Shown: one piece after another, positions 1 to 7,209 of the stretch | How the letters are laid out: each line of letters opens with the position of its first letter | Numbering within the stretch: position 1 is the first letter of the stretch | Assembly (NCBI GenBank): GCA_016929205.1 | Contig: JAFGJF010000074.1 | Location: 1-20,040, forward strand | Origin: Anaerolineae bacterium | GTDB lineage: Bacteria; Chloroflexota; Anaerolineae; JAFGEY01 | DNA: 20,040 bases | Reading direction: 5' to 3' | Notes under the pieces: model-generated | Told to the model about the DNA's origin: nothing | Databases searched by the model: none | The model's input: the letters and a program-made list of their open reading frames with translations, nothing else | Position numbers and translations under genes: made by a program

Positions 1-1
1 A

Positions 2-778
2 GCGGTGACTGTCAACCCGCTGTCTTTTTGTGGTCAGTGCGAATTCTGCGAGCTTGGCGTGAACCAGTTGTGTGTCGATCGTAAATTGATCGGCGCGCAT
101 CGTCCCGGTTCTTTTGCCGAATATGTCACCAGCCCGGCAGAGGTGGTGGTGCCGCTGCCGGAAGGGATGTCGTTACGCACCGGGGCGATGGCCGAGCCGG
201 TCGCGTGCGGGGTGCGCATCGGCGAGTTAGCAGGTGCAATTGAGGGTGAGGATGCGCTGGTGATCGGGGCCGGGCCGCTTGGTCTGTTGGCGATGCAGGT
301 TTTGCGCCTGTGTGGCGCAAAACGCGTGTTCATCGCCGACCTGAATCCGGAACGGCTGGCCATCGGGGCCGCGTTGGGCGGGGAAGCGATCGATCCGCGT
401 GCGTGCGACGTCGCGCGATTTGTGCGCGATGAAACGGGCGGCCGCGGCGTGGGGGTGTCGGTGGATGCGGTCGGAACGGCGCTGACTCGCAAGCAGTGTG
501 TGGCAGCGACGCGTTCGACGAGGACGGTGATCCTGGGTGGCTTGCACGAGGAAAGCAGTGAGATGCCGGTGGCGGACATCATCCGGCGAGAGATCGTGCT
601 GCGCGGCAGCTTTGCCTATTCGCCGTCCAATTTTATCGAGGCGGTCGATCTGCTGGCGCAGGATGCGGTGTCCCTCGATCCGTGGGTCGTCGAAGCCCCG
701 CTGACCGACGGTGGGATGTGGTTTGATCGTTTGATCGACGGCCCCGGCCAGGTGAGCAAGGTTCTGCTTGTGCCATAG
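2..778 (+). CDS. Zinc-dependent medium-chain alcohol/polyol dehydrogenase, 3' part
   Basis: The reading frame is open from the first bases, so this is the C-terminal three quarters of a protein whose start lies upstream of the window. Counting from the codon at 5, four cysteines (C9, C12, C15, C23; spacing CxxC-xx-C-x7-C) form the structural zinc lobe of medium-chain dehydrogenases. A Rossmann NAD(P) motif follows (VIGAGPLGLLA, near residue 87). The family oxidises a secondary hydroxyl of alcohols, sugars or polyols (sorbitol, threonine or galactitol type) with NAD(P)+ in the cytoplasm. The catalytic zinc ligands of the N-terminal part are not visible, so the substrate cannot be named. It is the first of a run of same-strand catabolic genes, 52 nt before the enolase-superfamily gene, which fits a role in sugar or sugar-acid breakdown. 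Confidence 0.9.
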   Translation, partial: AVTVNPLSFCGQCEFCELGVNQLCVDRKLIGAHRPGSFAEYVTSPAEVVVPLPEGMSLRTGAMAEPVACGVRIGELAGAIEGEDALVIGAGPLGLLAMQVLRLCGAKRVFIADLNPERLAIGAALGGEAIDPRACDVARFVRDETGGRGVGVSVDAVGTALTRKQCVAATRSTRTVILGGLHEESSEMPVADIIRREIVLRGSFAYSPSNFIEAVDLLAQDAVSLDPWVVEAPLTDGGMWFDRLIDGPGQVSKVLLVP

Positions 779-830
779 CCGGCGGCACAACAACGAATTT
801 TCCGATTTGAAGGGTTTGGGGAGGGAAGTT

Positions 831-1916
831 ATGAAGATTACCGGGATCAAGATCCATCACGTTGAATGGGAACGCGGACCGTATCACTGGCGCGATGGGA
901 TTATGCCGTCTGGATCGACTGCACGGACGGCGCTGCTGCGCATCCTGACCGACGACGGGGTAGAGGGGGTGTCGCCGTATCGGAGTGGGGCTAACGTCAG
1001 CGAAATTGCCTACCAGTTGATCGGAGAGGATCCGCTGGACAGGGAGCGGATCTGGCACAAATTCTGGCGCAATTTGCGCACGTCGCAGTTGGGCCTGGCG
1101 ATCGGCCCGGTCGACTGCGCACTGTGGGATTTGTTCGGCAAGGTATGCGGCCTGCCGGTCTACAAACTGCTTGGGGGCATGCGCGATTGCGTGCCGGCCT
1201 ATGCCAGTACGGTGACCCTCGACTCGTTCGAGGAATATATGGATTTGGCGCAGGTGTGCCTGGACAAGGGGTACAAGGCGATCAAACTCCACGCCTGGGG
1301 GCGGCTCGAACAAGATGCCGAACTGTGCCGCATGCTGCGCAACAAAGTGGGCGACGATATTACCTTGATGTACGACGCGTCAAGTATGTTCAATCTCTAC
1401 GAGGATGCGGTGTGGTTTGGCCGCAGGCTGGAAGAGCAAGCCTATTACTGGTACGAAGAGCCGATGGACCATTTCAACATGACCGTCCTGGCCCGGCTGG
1501 CAGCCGAGCTGGACATTCCGCTCGCCGTCGCCGAGGCGACGCACGGCGGCCCGTGGGATGCGCTGGCACAGATCAGGGCCGGGGCCGCAGATGTGATTCT
1601 CACCGGACCGCTGGATACGTACAAGGGCGGTTTTACGGGGGTGATGAAAACGGCGCATATCTGTGAAGGGTACGGGATCATGTGTGCGATCCACGGCGGT
1701 TCGATCGGCTCGCTGCACGCCGCATGCGCGATCTATAACACGCGTTATTTTGAGCGGTTGGTGCCCGAGACCTATTATTCACCACCGGGGATCAGGGATG
1801 CCTCGATCGAAGTCGATAGCGAGGGATATGCTCGCCCCTGGGACAGGCCTGGCCTGGGGATCGAGGTGGATTGGAAGTGGGTGGAGTCACATACGATCGG
1901 CATCGAGGAAGGCTAA
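831..1916 (+). CDS. Mandelate racemase/muconate lactonizing enzyme (enolase superfamily) dehydratase-like protein
   Basis: A 361-residue protein, the usual family length. ATG 831 is chosen because GGGAGGGAAG lies just upstream and translation from it gives the typical opening (MKITGIKIHHVE); the frame is open to 768 but that extension is not conserved-looking. The N-terminal capping domain covers about 1-125, then the TIM barrel. Metal ligands are visible as D182 (YDASS), E209 (YEEP) and E235 (AEATHGG). D254 and H288 are candidates for the Asp-His dyad of the mandelate racemase subgroup. At the end of the second barrel strand the motif is K152-L-H154 rather than the common KxK. Such enzymes abstract an alpha-proton of a carboxylate, usually to dehydrate an acid sugar. 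Between a dehydrogenase and a Gfo/Idh/MocA oxidoreductase it probably acts on a sugar acid; the exact substrate is unknown. Confidence 0.9.
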   Translation: MKITGIKIHHVEWERGPYHWRDGIMPSGSTARTALLRILTDDGVEGVSPYRSGANVSEIAYQLIGEDPLDRERIWHKFWRNLRTSQLGLAIGPVDCALWDLFGKVCGLPVYKLLGGMRDCVPAYASTVTLDSFEEYMDLAQVCLDKGYKAIKLHAWGRLEQDAELCRMLRNKVGDDITLMYDASSMFNLYEDAVWFGRRLEEQAYYWYEEPMDHFNMTVLARLAAELDIPLAVAEATHGGPWDALAQIRAGAADVILTGPLDTYKGGFTGVMKTAHICEGYGIMCAIHGGSIGSLHAACAIYNTRYFERLVPETYYSPPGIRDASIEVDSEGYARPWDRPGLGIEVDWKWVESHTIGIEEG

Positions 1917-1926
1917 AGGAATCGGT

Positions 1927-2931
1927 ATGCGCGCAGCGATGATCGAGGTCGGGCACTGGCACGCGCAACGCCACGCGAGATCGCTACAGTTGGGTGGCGC
2001 CGAGATCGTCGGCGTCTGCGACCGGCAGCCCGGCGTCGCGGCCCGATTTGCAAAGATGGCCCGGTTGCCTGTCGGTCTGGCTTGTCCGGCCTTTCAAGAT
2101 CATAACGAGATGCTCAAAACGACGAGGCCCGATTTTGTGCTGGCGATGGGCAGGCACGCCGACATGCCGGCCATTGCCCGGGATTTGATCGCATCCGGCA
2201 TTCCGTTTGCGATCGAAAAGCCGGTTGGCATCTCTGCCACACAACTCGCGCCCCTGGTCGATGCGGCACAAAAGCGCAATGCGTTTGTCGCCGTGCCTTT
2301 GACCAACCGCTACAGCGCGCTCTGGACACAGTTGGAACGCCTTGAATGCGAGGGGCGAGCCGGGGTTCGGGCCCACGCCCACTTTCGGATCGTCAACGGG
2401 CCACCAAGCCGCTACGAACGAGATGGCGTGTCCTGGATGCTCGATCCTGCTCTTTCCGGCGGCGGCGCGCTGCGCAATCTTGGCATCCACGCTGTCGACG
2501 CGTTCTTGCACTTTGTCGACGGGCAAGAGGTCAGGGTACAAGGCGCAGCGATGTCGCATCGGGTACACGGCAAGGCGGTAGAAGATGTATGTATGGCCAG
2601 CCTCTGCTCGAAGAGCGGCGTCATCGGTACGATTGAGGCCGGTTATACGTTCGCCTCGATGTCGGGTGGTGATTTCGAGTGGCGCGTTGCATCGGCAAAC
2701 TGCTATCTGATCGATCGGGGAGATCAATTGCACGTGGCAACGTTGGACGATGGGCAGCGGCAGGTGCTGGCCATTCCCGATCAAGGCAGCCGGTACGATC
2801 AATTCGGCGCCGATACGTTAGCCCGGCTTCAAGCCGGGCAGCGTCCCATTGCCACGCTTCACGATTGTTACCGGGCGATGGTCGTGATCGACGCGATCTA
2901 TGACCGTGCTGTCCGCATCCCCTTTGAATGA
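1927..2931 (+). CDS. Gfo/Idh/MocA family NAD(P)-dependent oxidoreductase
   Basis: A 334-residue protein starting at ATG 1927, 10 nt after the preceding stop, with AAAGGA just upstream. The N-terminal Rossmann domain has an unusual dinucleotide loop (EVGHWHAQRH in place of GxGxxG) and an acidic-type second strand end (VCD, residues 30-32). The EKP motif expected in this family is present at 97-99 (AIEKPVG); its lysine is the catalytic residue. The C-terminal alpha/beta domain carries GGGALRNLGIHAVD, matching the conserved substrate-binding helix with its histidine. Members oxidise or reduce sugars, inositols or amino sugars using NAD(P). Position between an enolase-superfamily dehydratase and a UroD-like gene suggests the same sugar-acid pathway. 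The WH-containing loop is typical of a subset of uncharacterised members, so cofactor preference is uncertain. Confidence 0.88.
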   Translation: MRAAMIEVGHWHAQRHARSLQLGGAEIVGVCDRQPGVAARFAKMARLPVGLACPAFQDHNEMLKTTRPDFVLAMGRHADMPAIARDLIASGIPFAIEKPVGISATQLAPLVDAAQKRNAFVAVPLTNRYSALWTQLERLECEGRAGVRAHAHFRIVNGPPSRYERDGVSWMLDPALSGGGALRNLGIHAVDAFLHFVDGQEVRVQGAAMSHRVHGKAVEDVCMASLCSKSGVIGTIEAGYTFASMSGGDFEWRVASANCYLIDRGDQLHVATLDDGQRQVLAIPDQGSRYDQFGADTLARLQAGQRPIATLHDCYRAMVVIDAIYDRAVRIPFE

Positions 2932-2946
2932 TCATCGGTGCGTGCA

Positions 2947-4020
2947 ATGGCTAAACTGACAAAACGAGATCGCGTGATGCGCACCATCCGCTTCCAGGAG
3001 ACGGATCGTATACCGTTGTACGACATTCTCGAAAACGATGCCGTGATCGCGCATTACGCCGGGCAGCCGTTGGCGGTCGAAAACGGTGACTGGATCAAGG
3101 GCCTGGCGATCGGCCGCGTGCTGGACATGACGCGGATGCCCCACGGCCCGCGCAAACCCGAACTGATTCGGCAGGACAACGGCCTGGTCATTCGCCAGGA
3201 ACGCTGGACGTCGTGGATCGTGGAGCGTCCTTTTCAAGATATGCCCGCGCTGGTCGAGTGGATCAAGGCCGAGATCGCGCACACAAAGGCGCAGGTTTTT
3301 GATAGGGCGTACGTCGAGCGCACGCACAATGCCATCCATCAGCGTTTGGACAATTTTGCTTCCGTTGCCGGCGGCGATCCCGCGGTGTTGATCCTCGAAA
3401 GTGGCGTAGGGCTGACCGAGATGTACTGGGCGGCCGATCTGCAGCGGTTTTCGTTCTTGTTGGCCGATTATCCCGATCTGGTAGAGGAATGGCTGGAAAC
3501 GCGACTGCAAGCTGAACTGCGTCGTGTGACGGCCATTGCCGACTCCGATCTGATTCCCATTGCTCTGGTTTATGACGACATTGCGTTCAAGACTGCCACG
3601 CTCTTTTCACCTGCCTGGCTGCGCGCGCATTGGCTGCCACGCCTCAAGCGCCTGGTCGATGCCTGGCACGTGCGCGACACGGTCTGCCTCTTTCACTCGG
3701 ATGGCAATTTGTGGCCGATCCTGGACGATCTGGTCGCGGCCGGCATCGATGGCCTCAACCCACTGGAAGTGATGGCGGGGATGACGGTCAAGGACGTCAG
3801 GCAACGGTATCCGGGGCTGTTTTTAACCGGCGGCATCGACGTCAGCCAGCTTTTGAGCTTTGGCACGCCGGACGAGGTGCGTGCAGTGTGCCGCCAGACG
3901 ATTGCCGACGCCGGTGCGATGGGCTATTTTCTCGGTTCTTCGACCGAACTGCACTGGGACGTCAAGTTGGAGAATGCGATCGCAATGTTTGAAACTGTTC
4001 TAGAGAGGCCGATCAGATGA
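2947..4020 (+). CDS. Uroporphyrinogen decarboxylase (URO-D) fold family protein
   Basis: 357 residues from ATG 2947; an in-frame GTG at 2938 would add three residues, and neither has a clear Shine-Dalgarno. The opening (LTKRDRVMRTIRFQETDRIPLYD) and the later segments FHSDGN, GLNPLE and LTGGIDVSQLLSFGTPDEVRA mark it as a URO-D/methyltransferase-fold barrel. It lacks the His/Cys zinc ligands of the corrinoid methyltransferases MtaA/MtbA in the segments where they are expected, and it is not HemE-like at the N-terminus. Proteins of this branch are often found inside carbohydrate operons of Chloroflexota and related phyla and remain without a proven reaction. It overlaps the next gene by ATGA, so the two are translationally coupled. 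I therefore call the fold but not the reaction. Confidence 0.85.
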   Translation: MAKLTKRDRVMRTIRFQETDRIPLYDILENDAVIAHYAGQPLAVENGDWIKGLAIGRVLDMTRMPHGPRKPELIRQDNGLVIRQERWTSWIVERPFQDMPALVEWIKAEIAHTKAQVFDRAYVERTHNAIHQRLDNFASVAGGDPAVLILESGVGLTEMYWAADLQRFSFLLADYPDLVEEWLETRLQAELRRVTAIADSDLIPIALVYDDIAFKTATLFSPAWLRAHWLPRLKRLVDAWHVRDTVCLFHSDGNLWPILDDLVAAGIDGLNPLEVMAGMTVKDVRQRYPGLFLTGGIDVSQLLSFGTPDEVRAVCRQTIADAGAMGYFLGSSTELHWDVKLENAIAMFETVLERPIR

Positions 4021-4957
4021 TCAATACCGTTGCCGCCTGGCTGGCTTTGTTGGCTTATCTTGGGTTTGCCTATCGACCGTGGCGGGATGTTCTGGCTCGT
4101 TTGAACAAACAGCTTGGCGAATTCACTACCTTGCTGCTGCTGCTGCCCTATCTGCTGGCGGTTGGTTTTCGGCCGGCGGTTGGCGACCTGGCCCGGTTGG
4201 CGGCTTGCGTCGTGGTGCCGATCCTTTGCCTGCGGCTGCGCCCGCGTGACGCCAGGCCTTTTGACCTGTTTCACATTCTGGCAATCCTGGCGATCTGGGT
4301 GCCCATCGAGCCGCACCTGTTTGTCTTGATCCTGGACCTGGTTACACCCGGTATCGATCTGCGCGCGCGATTTCCAGCACGTTCTTTATGGCCCCAAGCC
4401 GATGCCCTGCTGGTGCCAGGCGTCAGTTTGCCGGTGCATACGCTGACGGCGGTCCTGCTGACCTGCTACCTGTTCCTGGTGTACCGTCCCCTGGACGACA
4501 TCGGGTTTTCATGGCGACTACGCGGGCGTGACGTGGTGGTGGCTTTGTTTGGTGTCCTGGTCTTTGTCGTCGAAGGCCTTCCAACCGGGTTGTGGATTGG
4601 TTTTTTGCGTTTCAACCTCCATTGGGGCGATCTGCTGACCTGGGTGACGGGCATCGTGGCTGGCACCTGTTGGTGGCGCTGCCCGAAGAACTGCTTTTTC
4701 GCGGGATCATTCAAAATCTGCTGCGCAAGCGGCTGAAACGCGATTGGCTGGCCTTGCTGCTTGCGGCTACCATCTTTGGCCTGGCCCATTTGAACAATGC
4801 CACGCCGGGCTTTCCGATTCCGAACTGGGCATACGTGTTGATGGCGGCATTGGCCGGATTGGCGTACGGTGGGGTGTGGATGCGCAGCAAAAAGGTCACG
4901 GCGTCGGCGATCACCCATATGCTGGTCAATCTGATTTGGGACGTTGTTTTTCACTGA
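4017..4957 (+). pseudogene. CPBP-family intramembrane metalloprotease (CAAX-like), frameshifted
   Basis: Two overlapping frames together give one protein of about 313 residues. Frame one (4017-4736) encodes a very hydrophobic N-terminal part with several membrane segments. Frame two, entered at about 4667, encodes the catalytic part: EELLFRG (first glutamate codon at 4685), then FGLAHLNN, then AITHMLVNLIWD. These are the conserved Glu-Glu/Arg, His and His/Asn motifs of CPBP (Abi/CAAX) intramembrane proteases. The switch falls between codon ACC 4665-4667 and CTG 4667-4669, so one base is missing relative to an intact gene. There is no slippery heptamer there. As it stands frame one ends in an unrelated Trp/Cys-rich tail and lacks every catalytic motif. 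The start overlaps the UroD-like stop (ATGA). Either a real disruption or an assembly error. Confidence 0.85.
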
Positions 4958-5045
4958 TGTGGCTCACGGACGAACACGGATAAACGCCGATCCCGGATCG
5001 GCGTTCATTCATGAGCGTTTTAGCCGTAAAAGGAGGTGTATCGAG
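4958..5045. repeat. Intergenic region with 10-bp perfect hairpin and a likely dispersed repeat fragment
   Basis: Between the protease and the aminotransferase, 4983-5005 forms a perfect hairpin: AACGCCGATC, loop CCG, GATCGGCGTT. Just before it, CACGGACGAACACGGATAAA resembles the "cacggata/cacggatg" intergenic repeats I recall from many Planctomycetota and Chloroflexota genomes; that identity is from memory and needs a search. The hairpin is not followed by a run of T, so it is not a classic intrinsic terminator, though it could stabilise the upstream mRNA 3' end. Confidence 0.55.
5031..5038 (+). promoter_or_regulatory. Near-perfect Shine-Dalgarno deciding the aminotransferase start
   Basis: AGGAGGTG lies 7 nt before ATG 5046. 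It is the strongest ribosome binding site in the window and decides the start against the longer frame that opens at 4944 inside the protease end. Confidence 0.9.
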
Positions 5046-6185
5046 ATGTCTGAATTTCAACCGTTTTTGATGGAACGGATGATGTCTCTGTTCGAACAGG
5101 ATGTCGATTATAATCTGTCCGAAAGTGGCGTCCATCCGATCACGCTCAAGGGATTGTTGTCTGACGATCGGGATGGGATCGAGCGTTTGCTCGCGACCGA
5201 GCTCAACTATCCGTACGTGAACGGCACGCCTGAACTGCGAGCGCATATTGCCGCATTGTACGACGGTGCGGCGGCTGACAACGTCCTGGTTACCGTGGGT
5301 GCTGCCGAGGCCAACTATATCACCACGCGCACGCTGCTGTCTGCGGGGGACGAGATCGTGGTGATGCTGCCCAACTATATGCAGATCTGGGGGATCGCCA
5401 AGAATCACGGCATGGTCGTCAAGTCGTTCCACCTGCAGGAAGAGAAGGGCTGGTCGCCAGATCTGGATGAACTCGACGAGGTTGTCACGCCCAGGACGCG
5501 GCTGATTGCGGTGTGCAATCCCGACAACCCAACGGGTTATATCCTCACCAGGCCCGAGATGGACGCCATCGTCGCTACGGCGGCGCGCGTGGGGGCGTGG
5601 ATCCTGGCCGATGAAGTGTACAGCGGTGCGGAACGGCTGACCGACGAAAAGACACCGTCGTTTTACGGCCGCTATGACAAGGTGGTGGCGGTCGGCAGCC
5701 TGAGCAAGGCCTATGGTTTGCCCGGACTGCGCATTGGCTGGGCGGTCGCGCCGGCGAGCACGATCGATGACATTTGGGCGCGGCACGAGTATACGACGAT
5801 CTCGGCGACGGTGCTGTCGAATGCGCTGGCGACCATCGCCCTCTCGCCTCGGGTGCGACCGCGGATCATCAGCCGCACGCGCGATTATATCCGTAAAGGC
5901 TACCCGGTGTTGAAAGCATGGATGGACGGCCACGAGGATACGTTCAGCCTGACGCCACCGCAGGCGGCGGCGATCGCGTTTGTGCGCTATCGCCTGGGGA
6001 TCAATTCGACGGTCTTTACCGAGCGGCTGCGCAAAGAAAAGAGCGTGTTGATCGTGCCGGGCGACCACTTTGGCCTGGATCATTTTGTGCGAATCAGTTT
6101 TGGCCTGGATCACGAATACCTGGTCGCGGCATTGGACCGGATCCACGAGTTGATTGTCGAGATACAAAAAGAGACACATGATTAG
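5046..6185 (+). CDS. Class I/II PLP-dependent aminotransferase
   Basis: 379 residues from ATG 5046, which has a textbook ribosome binding site. Fold-type I aminotransferase marks are present in order: the YPYVNGTPELR segment (55-65), CNPDNPTG with N161, the cofactor-binding D189 (LADEVY) and the Schiff-base lysine K221 in SLSKAYGLPGLRIGW. A C-terminal RISFG holds the carboxylate-binding arginine. It transfers an amino group between an amino acid and a 2-oxo acid in the cytoplasm. The opening DYNLSESGVHP is reminiscent of the capreomycidine synthase/VioD branch, which is tentative. Two amino-acid enzymes follow on the same strand, a threonine-dehydratase-like protein and an ornithine-cyclodeaminase-like protein, so the three probably handle one amino acid. 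The donor and acceptor cannot be read from the sequence. Confidence 0.9.
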   Translation: MSEFQPFLMERMMSLFEQDVDYNLSESGVHPITLKGLLSDDRDGIERLLATELNYPYVNGTPELRAHIAALYDGAAADNVLVTVGAAEANYITTRTLLSAGDEIVVMLPNYMQIWGIAKNHGMVVKSFHLQEEKGWSPDLDELDEVVTPRTRLIAVCNPDNPTGYILTRPEMDAIVATAARVGAWILADEVYSGAERLTDEKTPSFYGRYDKVVAVGSLSKAYGLPGLRIGWAVAPASTIDDIWARHEYTTISATVLSNALATIALSPRVRPRIISRTRDYIRKGYPVLKAWMDGHEDTFSLTPPQAAAIAFVRYRLGINSTVFTERLRKEKSVLIVPGDHFGLDHFVRISFGLDHEYLVAALDRIHELIVEIQKETHD

Positions 6186-6217
6186 TTGGATTTGCGGGAT
6201 TAACAGGTTTTTTTCTT
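6186..6217. repeat. Likely fragment of a dispersed intergenic repeat
   Basis: GGATTTGCGGGATTAACAGG followed by a T7 run and CTTGC closely resembles one arm of the "tccTGTTAATCCtgtaaatcc" intergenic repeats I recall as common in Chloroflexota and related genomes. The complementary arm is missing here. The identity is from memory and not checked by a search. Confidence 0.4.
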
Positions 6218-6250
6218 GCTGTTTTAAATAGCCACTTGAGGATAAAATTG

Positions 6251-7201
6251 ATGGATATCGTACAACATATCGTGCGCGCAGGCGAACGGATTCGATCAAC
6301 TATTCGTAAGACGATGTTGGATCATTCACTTGCGCTCAGCCAGCTTGGTGGGGCGAACGTTTATTGCAAACTGGAGAATCTGCAGCACACCGGTTCGTTC
6401 AAGGCGCGGGGGGCGATGAACAAGCTGCTTTCACTGACGGACCAAGAACGGGCGCAAGGCATTGTCACCGCGTCGACCGGCAATCACGGCGCAGCCGTCG
6501 CGCGCAGCCTAAAGGTGCTCGGCGCGTCGGGCCTGGTTTTTGTGCCAGAGGATGCCAGCCCGTCCAAGGTGCAGGCGATCGAACGGCTGGGCGCAGAGGT
6601 GCGGTATCACGGTCAGGATTGTGTCGAGGCCGAGCTTTACGCGCGGCAATACGCCCACCAAAACAGGATGTGTTATGTGCCGCCCTATAATGACGTACAA
6701 GTGGTCAGCGGGCAGGGCACGATTGGCATCGAACTGGCAGAACAACTCGATCGGATCGACGTCGTTTACGCCTCACTGGGCGGCGGCGGGTTGATTTCGG
6801 GCATCGCCGCCTACTTGAAATCGGTCCGGCCGGGGGTACGGATTGTTGGTTGTTCACCCGAGCACTCGCAGGTGATGATTCAATCGATCCGAGCGGGCGA
6901 GATCTTGGATCTACCCTCGCTGCCAACGTTGTCCGACGGCACGGCAGGTGGCATTGAGGCCGGCTCGATCACCTTTGAGCTGTGCCAGGAGCTCGTAGAC
7001 GAATACGTGACGGTGACAGAGCGCGAGATCGCGCATAGCCTGCGCCTGTTTATGGAAACGCACCATATGTTGATCGAAGGCGCGGCGGCTGTGGCTATCG
7101 CCTCGTATTTAAAGACGCGCGAGCGGTTTGCCGGGCAGAACGTGGTGGTTGTGATTTGTGGGGCGAATATCAGCTTGAAAACGCTAAAAAGCATTTTGTG
7201 A
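6251..7201 (+). CDS. Threonine dehydratase-like PLP enzyme (EutB/BhcB-type)
   Basis: 316 residues from ATG 6251, chosen over the in-frame TTG at 6236 because GAGG sits 9 nt before it. Fold-type II PLP marks are visible: lysine K51 in TGSFKARGAMN, the ASTGNHGAAVA substrate loop, and the glycine-rich phosphate loop SLGGGGLISGIA. The length matches single-domain catabolic dehydratases (threonine/serine dehydratase, beta-hydroxyaspartate dehydratase, EutB) and there is no C-terminal ACT regulatory domain as in biosynthetic IlvA. The C-terminal ICGANIS replaces the more usual SGGN. The family removes water and/or ammonia from a beta-hydroxy amino acid. It is followed 8 nt later by an ornithine-cyclodeaminase-family gene, the same order as eutB-eutC and bhcB-bhcD, so its product is probably an imine or oxo acid passed to that enzyme. 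Confidence 0.88.
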   Translation: MDIVQHIVRAGERIRSTIRKTMLDHSLALSQLGGANVYCKLENLQHTGSFKARGAMNKLLSLTDQERAQGIVTASTGNHGAAVARSLKVLGASGLVFVPEDASPSKVQAIERLGAEVRYHGQDCVEAELYARQYAHQNRMCYVPPYNDVQVVSGQGTIGIELAEQLDRIDVVYASLGGGGLISGIAAYLKSVRPGVRIVGCSPEHSQVMIQSIRAGEILDLPSLPTLSDGTAGGIEAGSITFELCQELVDEYVTVTEREIAHSLRLFMETHHMLIEGAAAVAIASYLKTRERFAGQNVVVVICGANISLKTLKSIL

Positions 7202-7209
7202 GGGGCTGT

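Noticed and set aside
1984..2802. Long minus-strand frame opposite the Gfo/Idh/MocA gene, and a similar one at 633-1313
   Set aside because: Both are antisense shadows of genes with clear family motifs; their products show no domain logic.
4640..4690. Programmed -1 ribosomal frameshifting in the CPBP protease
   Set aside because: No slippery heptamer and no following stem-loop or pseudoknot is visible at the switch point, so mutation or assembly error is simpler.
4926..6299. Long open frame on the minus strand (457 codons) opposite the aminotransferase
   Set aside because: Its translation is Arg/His/Gln-rich with no recognisable motif, while the plus strand has a full aminotransferase with a strong ribosome binding site.
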